From the IMG/VR virus record IMGVR_UViG_3300003319_000320, positions 1 through 50,243 of that record: a DNA stretch of 50,243 bases. One strand, given 5' to 3'. The position numbers and the translations under genes were made by a program. This document shows, in pieces, positions 46,158 through 50,243 of this stretch. The notes under the pieces are model-generated. The model was not told the DNA's origin and ran no database searches. It saw only the letters and a program-made list of their open reading frames with translations. The number at the start of each line of letters is the position of its first letter. The stretch's first letter is position 1. The DNA is from a virus.

Positions 46158-48609
46158 TGTTCGTCGCTCCTACGCTGATTGATGCTGAAAGGCCGGTATT
46201 TTGGTGAGTTACAGACACCAGAGCCGTGTCATTCGGGTCTATAGTTCTCGTGCTAGCGGAGTCCGTGTGATCCACTGAGATAGTGGCGGCGTTGACCCAC
46301 ACAGCCGGGTCTGAAGATGCACCACTCTCATCTGAAGGAAGGTTAAAAATGGCTTGCATGGGGTTGTGGTCGGAGTCCCGAACACCAGCATCTCCCGACG
46401 TTCCCGTCAATTCCACCACTTCCGGCACGCACTGGCCAGAGCCATTGAGACCATGAGGGCACTGAGCCCTGGTGTCCACCACCTCTATAGAGCGGAGAGT
46501 CAGTGTTGAATCTTGATATAACTTAAATCCATCTATCTCCCTAGTGTCATGCGTAATTACGGCGCTTAGGGTTTGGTCTGGACCATTGCCGTCACGGTCT
46601 CCCCAATTCGCTATTGCTTTTCCAGCCGCCACACCGGCCGACCACTGGTGAACTAGTCCCTTTCCAGTGAAGAGATCTTCTTGCAATCCATTTATGTAAT
46701 TAACCCCTGATCCGTTTGTGGTCAGGTTGATAGCCGCGCCTCCAGGTGTCAACGATAGTTTGAGAGAATTAGTAGTGACATCCCTGACATAGTAAGTGGT
46801 GGACGGAGCCAGTGGTGATGGCAAGGTGCCCCCATCAGTGAACACCGTGACCGGCTGATTGGCAACCCACCAGTGATCAGTCGCCGTGAGCACATCGGTG
46901 GTGGAGTCGGCGGTGAATTGCACTTTTCTCGGGTAATCAGCAAACTGGAAATTGAAATCCGCCGCTATGATGTAATTGGGGTCAGATCCCACGATGGATG
47001 CTATCCAGGTCAATAGCTCTTTGATCTGCGCAACCCGGATGGTGGAGTAGGTAGACTGAAAAGCGTCCGCCCCGGCTGACCAAGCCAAATGGGTGCAAAA
47101 TACATAGAACTGAAACCCGTCCACCGCCACCTTGACACCGACAGCCGCCTTATCCACAATGGTGCCATTCCAGGGAGCAAAGGCACCCTCACTCAAATCA
47201 TGCTGATAGAACTGGATGAGGGTAACTCGAGAATTTTTGATCCAAATGGCCGGACCGTCTTGTTGACCAGCATCGTTCTCACGATAAACTGGCTGTGAAA
47301 ACCCAGCCGCAGTGAGTCCAGCGTTGGCCCAGCCGTTATCTCCCGTGCCCTGTTCTTGGGTGCACAGAATGTCATTGGCGACCTTCATGCGATTCACTTG
47401 ACGGGTGTAATTGGCTGGGAGACCATCCGTGCCCTCTCCGTGCTGTACATTCCACAGCCAAATAGATACGGTTCTAGGGGTGGTAACTGATTGCTCTGTT
47501 AAATACGCGCTGTCACCGTTGGAGTTGCGAGCCCTCACTCTGTAGAAATAGGTAGTGTTTGCCTGGGTGGTGACGTCGGAGAACTTCACCACATTGGACG
47601 ACACAGACCCTATTTCAACGTATGTTCCTCCTGCGCCTATCTTCCTCTCAATCTGAAAGGAGGTTTCATTGTTGGAGTTATCAGTCCACAACAGGTCCAC
47701 CTGGAGAGCGGACTTGGCTGTGAGTACCAAAGCTGAGGGGGCTGTTGGGGCTGATCCCCCTGATGCCGGGGTTGTGACAGACTGCTCCGCCAAATATGCG
47801 CTATCCCCTGCATTGTTTCTGGCTCGAACCCTATAAAAATACGTGGTGTTTGCAACAACGGTGTTATCACTGTAAGTGGAGTCATCGGCAAGGTTAGAGC
47901 CTATCTCCACATACGTTCCTCCCACCCCCGTCTTGCGCTCAATTCGAAAGCTATCTTCGTTGTTGGAGTTGTCAGTCCAAGTTAAGTTGACTTGGCTGGG
48001 GGAGGCTGCGTCCAGAATCAAATTTGTCGGCGGTGTCGGCACCATGACTCCTGCCTCAAAATCATCCCCAGAATATCCCGTGGTTGAGGACATAGCTCCG
48101 CTGAATCGCAGTCCAACTCGAGTGCCCGTGTGACCGTTAGATATGGTCCAACCGACCCTTTCCACTCCGCCGATCAAAGCCCGAAACTCCACATTGCCAG
48201 CGTTGAATCTTCTTTCGATGCGAGCGAGCCTCGTGTCTGTGGGGCTCAGTGCCTCAGTGAATGTGCCAAGCACTGTGACAGACCCACCGGAAGTGGAGCG
48301 CAGAGACCACTCATTGTTGCCATTGTTGTGGCGCAACCAAACGTAATCATCGTTCGTTGGGTGCAAGCTGATGACGATGGCGGCGTTGACGCTCAACGAA
48401 GACATAAGGGTGAGTGGCATCTGCACGTACCCATCACCGGACACAAGGGTGGAGTGCATCAACAGGGCCACAGAGCTGCTGACGTCCTTGGTCACCTTGT
48501 TGCTAAAGATAACCAGATTGGAGCCACTGATGGGGTGAAGGGACCATCCTCCAAATCCATTCAGAGTGGTGTTGTCTGCTGCGGTGAAGGGTTCTGTGAT
48601 TAGTGGCAT
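46144..48609 (-). CDS. Tail protein with lectin-like, two FN3 and an EEP nuclease domain
   Basis: 821 residues. Residues 1-190 are concanavalin-like; 190-280 and 286-378 are two fibronectin type III repeats. From 380 an endonuclease/exonuclease/phosphatase (EEP) domain follows, with its motifs in order: WNVQH near 387, TQEQG near 415, CTHLAW near 503, IIAADFN near 549, EIDGF near 692 and DSDHNP near 745. Residues about 558-630 form a beta insertion of a kind seen in phage structural proteins. The C-terminal 60 residues are a short beta domain. It would carry DNase or phosphodiesterase/phosphatase activity on the virion surface, perhaps against extracellular DNA. All key motifs look intact. 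Confidence 0.75.
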   Translation of the reverse strand: MPLITEPFTAADNTTLNGFGGWSLHPISGSNLVIFSNKVTKDVSSSVALLMHSTLVSGDGYVQMPLTLMSSLSVNAAIVISLHPTNDDYVWLRHNNGNNEWSLRSTSGGSVTVLGTFTEALSPTDTRLARIERRFNAGNVEFRALIGGVERVGWTISNGHTGTRVGLRFSGAMSSTTGYSGDDFEAGVMVPTPPTNLILDAASPSQVNLTWTDNSNNEDSFRIERKTGVGGTYVEIGSNLADDSTYSDNTVVANTTYFYRVRARNNAGDSAYLAEQSVTTPASGGSAPTAPSALVLTAKSALQVDLLWTDNSNNETSFQIERKIGAGGTYVEIGSVSSNVVKFSDVTTQANTTYFYRVRARNSNGDSAYLTEQSVTTPRTVSIWLWNVQHGEGTDGLPANYTRQVNRMKVANDILCTQEQGTGDNGWANAGLTAAGFSQPVYRENDAGQQDGPAIWIKNSRVTLIQFYQHDLSEGAFAPWNGTIVDKAAVGVKVAVDGFQFYVFCTHLAWSAGADAFQSTYSTIRVAQIKELLTWIASIVGSDPNYIIAADFNFQFADYPRKVQFTADSTTDVLTATDHWWVANQPVTVFTDGGTLPSPLAPSTTYYVRDVTTNSLKLSLTPGGAAINLTTNGSGVNYINGLQEDLFTGKGLVHQWSAGVAAGKAIANWGDRDGNGPDQTLSAVITHDTREIDGFKLYQDSTLTLRSIEVVDTRAQCPHGLNGSGQCVPEVVELTGTSGDAGVRDSDHNPMQAIFNLPSDESGASSDPAVWVNAATISVDHTDSASTRTIDPNDTALVSVTHQNTGLSASISVGATNNANI
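47476..47750 (-). repeat. Fibronectin type III repeat, copy B
   Basis: Second FN3 repeat of the nuclease-bearing tail protein, immediately before the EEP domain. Close relative of copy A and of copy C in the DUF2163 protein, with the same TWTDNS-like, FQIERK and YFYRVRARN blocks. Confidence 0.7.
47768..48040 (-). repeat. Fibronectin type III repeat, copy A
   Basis: First FN3 repeat of the nuclease-bearing tail protein, about 90 codons and separated from copy B by a short Gly/Ser/Ala linker. The adjacent copies form a tandem that could recombine. Confidence 0.7.
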
Positions 48610-48613
48610 ATTT

Positions 48614-49354
48614 TTACGTGAGTCCTAACTCTGCTGGAAGTATTTCCGCCATTTGCACTCCTTTGACTTCCGAGGCTATGTCAGCCCTCAGATTCAAGGA
48701 GTTCTGTAAAAACCTCATGGGCGTGTCGTACTCTCCCGACCAGGAGACCACCACACCATTGGCCGGGGCATTTGTGAAGACCACCGTGCCGGTGGTGTTG
48801 TCTACCGTGTACCCGGAAGCCTGAACTACTCCGTTGAGCATCACGCGAAAGGCCGGTACTCCGTTGGCGGCCGCATCCAAGCTCGGTATCACTCTCTGTG
48901 TGATACCGTCAGCTTCAAACAGGGTGGGGCATCCAGGGGCGAGCAAACTATTGACCACCGGTTTTATGCATCGCTTGTCAAAAATCCTCGCAGTTCCTGG
49001 GCGCTTAAACTCTCGAATGAGCTTCCAGGTTTTGCTCGCCGTTGTTCCGTCACTGATACCCAACACCTGATTGACCACGAAAAAATCGCTGAAGATGCGC
49101 ACTCTCAATCCGTATCCACTGCCCAACCCACCGACCCAGATTTTCATCAAGTACTGAACCATGGCGTAGTTAAGCAGGTTGAGGTCAAAGGTCCACACCT
49201 GTTGAAAGTCAAAGCGAGTGACGTTGGTTTTATATACGCCCGTGGGAGGGTTACGGATCAGGGAGTTGTCGTACTCCGGCCCTCCCACGGCGTCCCCCGC
49301 GGTGAATATGTTTGGATCAAGCAGAATCTCATCAAACAGGTATATGACGGCCAT
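48614..49354 (-). CDS. DUF2460 distal tail protein
   Basis: 246 residues following the DUF2460 pattern: an N-terminal TRFDFQQVWTFDLNLLNYAMVQYL, the middle KTWKLIREFKRPGTARIFDKRCIKPVV, then VMLNGV ... YTVDNTTGTVVFTNAPANGVVVSWSGEYDTPMRF (given in parts). DUF2460 forms the distal tail ring in gene-transfer-agent-like tails, between tail tube and hub. It directly follows the tape-measure gene, as in those systems. Confidence 0.8.
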   Translation of the reverse strand: MAVIYLFDEILLDPNIFTAGDAVGGPEYDNSLIRNPPTGVYKTNVTRFDFQQVWTFDLNLLNYAMVQYLMKIWVGGLGSGYGLRVRIFSDFFVVNQVLGISDGTTASKTWKLIREFKRPGTARIFDKRCIKPVVNSLLAPGCPTLFEADGITQRVIPSLDAAANGVPAFRVMLNGVVQASGYTVDNTTGTVVFTNAPANGVVVSWSGEYDTPMRFLQNSLNLRADIASEVKGVQMAEILPAELGLT

Positions 49355-49361
49355 GTGTCCC

Positions 49362-50243
49362 TCAGTCGAGTGATCTTGAAATTGCTGCGGCCACGGTCTC
49401 AGCTAACTCGCGCTCTGACTTGGGATTGGAGTAGCTGGACTTGCCGCGTCTATCATTGACGTTGATGGTGACGTTGATGTTCTTTTCTTTTCCCTTGTCG
49501 CCAAAGGCTTCATGAGTGGGCATGATGTAACCAGAGCTACTTCCAGTGAAGAACATTGGTTCTGGTCCCCGCTCATTGATGGGGAACACCTCATTAGGGC
49601 CAAAGTATCCTCCAGAGGCCATGCCTCCCACCCTCCTGGGGCGACCAACTCCTCCAGACGGGGCGTCAGTGGGAGTGGCGGTGCTAGTCACGCTCTCCCT
49701 CTTGCCACCGAACTGTCCTCCGATACCCGCACCAAGCCCCTGTAAAGCACCAGTGAGTCCGGCTTGTAACAATCCACTCCAGAACCCCTGCTTGGCCGGA
49801 GTCAGGGCCGAGATGATGCGAGTACCCATGGAGTACATTTGGGTGATCAGGTTACCCACATTGGCGTTGGTGTTGTTGTTACGGTCTCTGGTCTGCTTAG
49901 TTATAGAGGCGGTGATATTGGTGGAGGAGGTGGATATGTCTTTGGACGACGCTGGCGCTGAGGAACCTCCAACCGTTCTTGGGCGCACTTGTCCCGTGCC
50001 TCCGGCGGTGAAAGTAGAACCACCTCCCAGTGACACCGAGTTGTTTCCTCCAAACAATCCGTGAAGCACATCATGGGCCACGCTGGTCAGGTCAAACCCG
50101 CCACCGCCGCCACCCCCGGCCACTCCAGAGGAAAGGGTCATGGTCAAGTTTTGCAGCGCAAGGGTATTGGCGGTCGTAGCCGTGGTGTTGCTGGTGATAG
50201 CGACGTCTGGTCCTTGAGGCGCCCCTTGCCTTCCAAGGCCAAC
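49362..50243 (-). CDS. Tape measure protein, C-terminal part (partial)
   Basis: The frame is open to the window edge, so this is the C-terminal 293 residues of a longer protein; there is no reason to place a start inside. It shows Gly/Ser-rich stretches, helical segments (NLITQMYSMGTRIISAL) and the end pattern typical of tape measure proteins: GGMASGGYFGPNEVFPINERGPEPMFF, given here by its key parts GGYF, INERGPE and a following GYIMPTHEAF, then a beta-rich ITINVND-like strand (NVTINVNDRR). The full protein would set tail length. Confidence 0.75.
   Translation of the reverse strand, partial: VGLGRQGAPQGPDVAITSNTTATTANTLALQNLTMTLSSGVAGGGGGGGFDLTSVAHDVLHGLFGGNNSVSLGGGSTFTAGGTGQVRPRTVGGSSAPASSKDISTSSTNITASITKQTRDRNNNTNANVGNLITQMYSMGTRIISALTPAKQGFWSGLLQAGLTGALQGLGAGIGGQFGGKRESVTSTATPTDAPSGGVGRPRRVGGMASGGYFGPNEVFPINERGPEPMFFTGSSSGYIMPTHEAFGDKGKEKNINVTINVNDRRGKSSYSNPKSERELAETVAAAISRSLD

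Overview
The window is part of the genome of a large tailed, double-stranded DNA phage, very probably a siphovirus. It carries its own replisome (DnaG primase, DnaB helicase, a family A DNA polymerase and a DnaN-type sliding clamp), a large nucleotide-metabolism set and a long-tail module. Genes are packed head to tail with ATGA, GTGA, TTGA or TAATG overlaps, and GTG and TTG starts are common. I see no tRNA, rRNA, CRISPR array, insertion sequence or integrase. The host cannot be named. The tail-tip order resembles that of gene transfer agents and related siphophages of Gram-negative bacteria.

Layout: (1) 1-1683, plus strand: the end of one gene and four small genes of mostly unknown function. 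(2) 1669-22993, minus strand: a roughly 21 kb array holding accessory enzymes (MazG-like, an HslV-like Ntn hydrolase, a DarG-like macro domain, DUF4326, Nudix), replication genes (DUF1376 protein, clamp, polymerase) and deoxynucleotide enzymes. A compact base-modification operon lies at 12928-17591, and a recombination pair (YqaJ exonuclease plus a putative annealing protein) is at the promoter-proximal end, preceded by a Cro/CI-type regulator. (3) 22994-23224: a divergent regulatory region. (4) 23225-35633, plus strand: a GHKL ATPase fused to an HEXXH metallopeptidase-like end, an AAA+ ATPase, small proteins, a SLOG protein, a 1091-residue protein of unknown function, then DnaG and DnaB. (5) 35636-50243, minus strand: tail genes, from the end of the tape measure through DUF2460, DUF2163, NlpC/P60 and a J-like tip protein to receptor-binding-type proteins and a secreted-looking beta-helix protein.

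The main discovery candidate is 12928-17591. Six overlapping genes encode a dNMP kinase, a GT-B glycosyltransferase, UDP-galactopyranose mutase, an MBD4-like thymine/hydroxymethyluracil glycosylase, a thymidylate-synthase homologue with the Asn-to-Asp change typical of dCMP hydroxymethylases, and a dCTPase-like all-alpha pyrophosphatase. With the nearby dCMP deaminase and a true ThyA, this matches the logic of the T4 hydroxymethylcytosine pathway. It adds a mutase that would supply UDP-galactofuranose and a repair enzyme suited to deaminated hydroxymethylcytosine. I infer that the phage makes 5-hydroxymethylcytosine DNA, perhaps decorated with a furanose sugar. Sequence alone cannot prove this.

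Other points worth attention are an endonuclease/exonuclease/phosphatase domain carried on a tail protein with fibronectin repeats, an HslV-like protein whose N-terminal Ser replaces Thr1 while Asp17 and Lys33 positions are kept, a macro domain with the DarG/TARG1-type lysine next to DUF4326, and a near-identical inverted repeat at 23098 and 27907. Everything is read from sequence by eye, so family names rest on motifs and remembered family patterns, not on searches.
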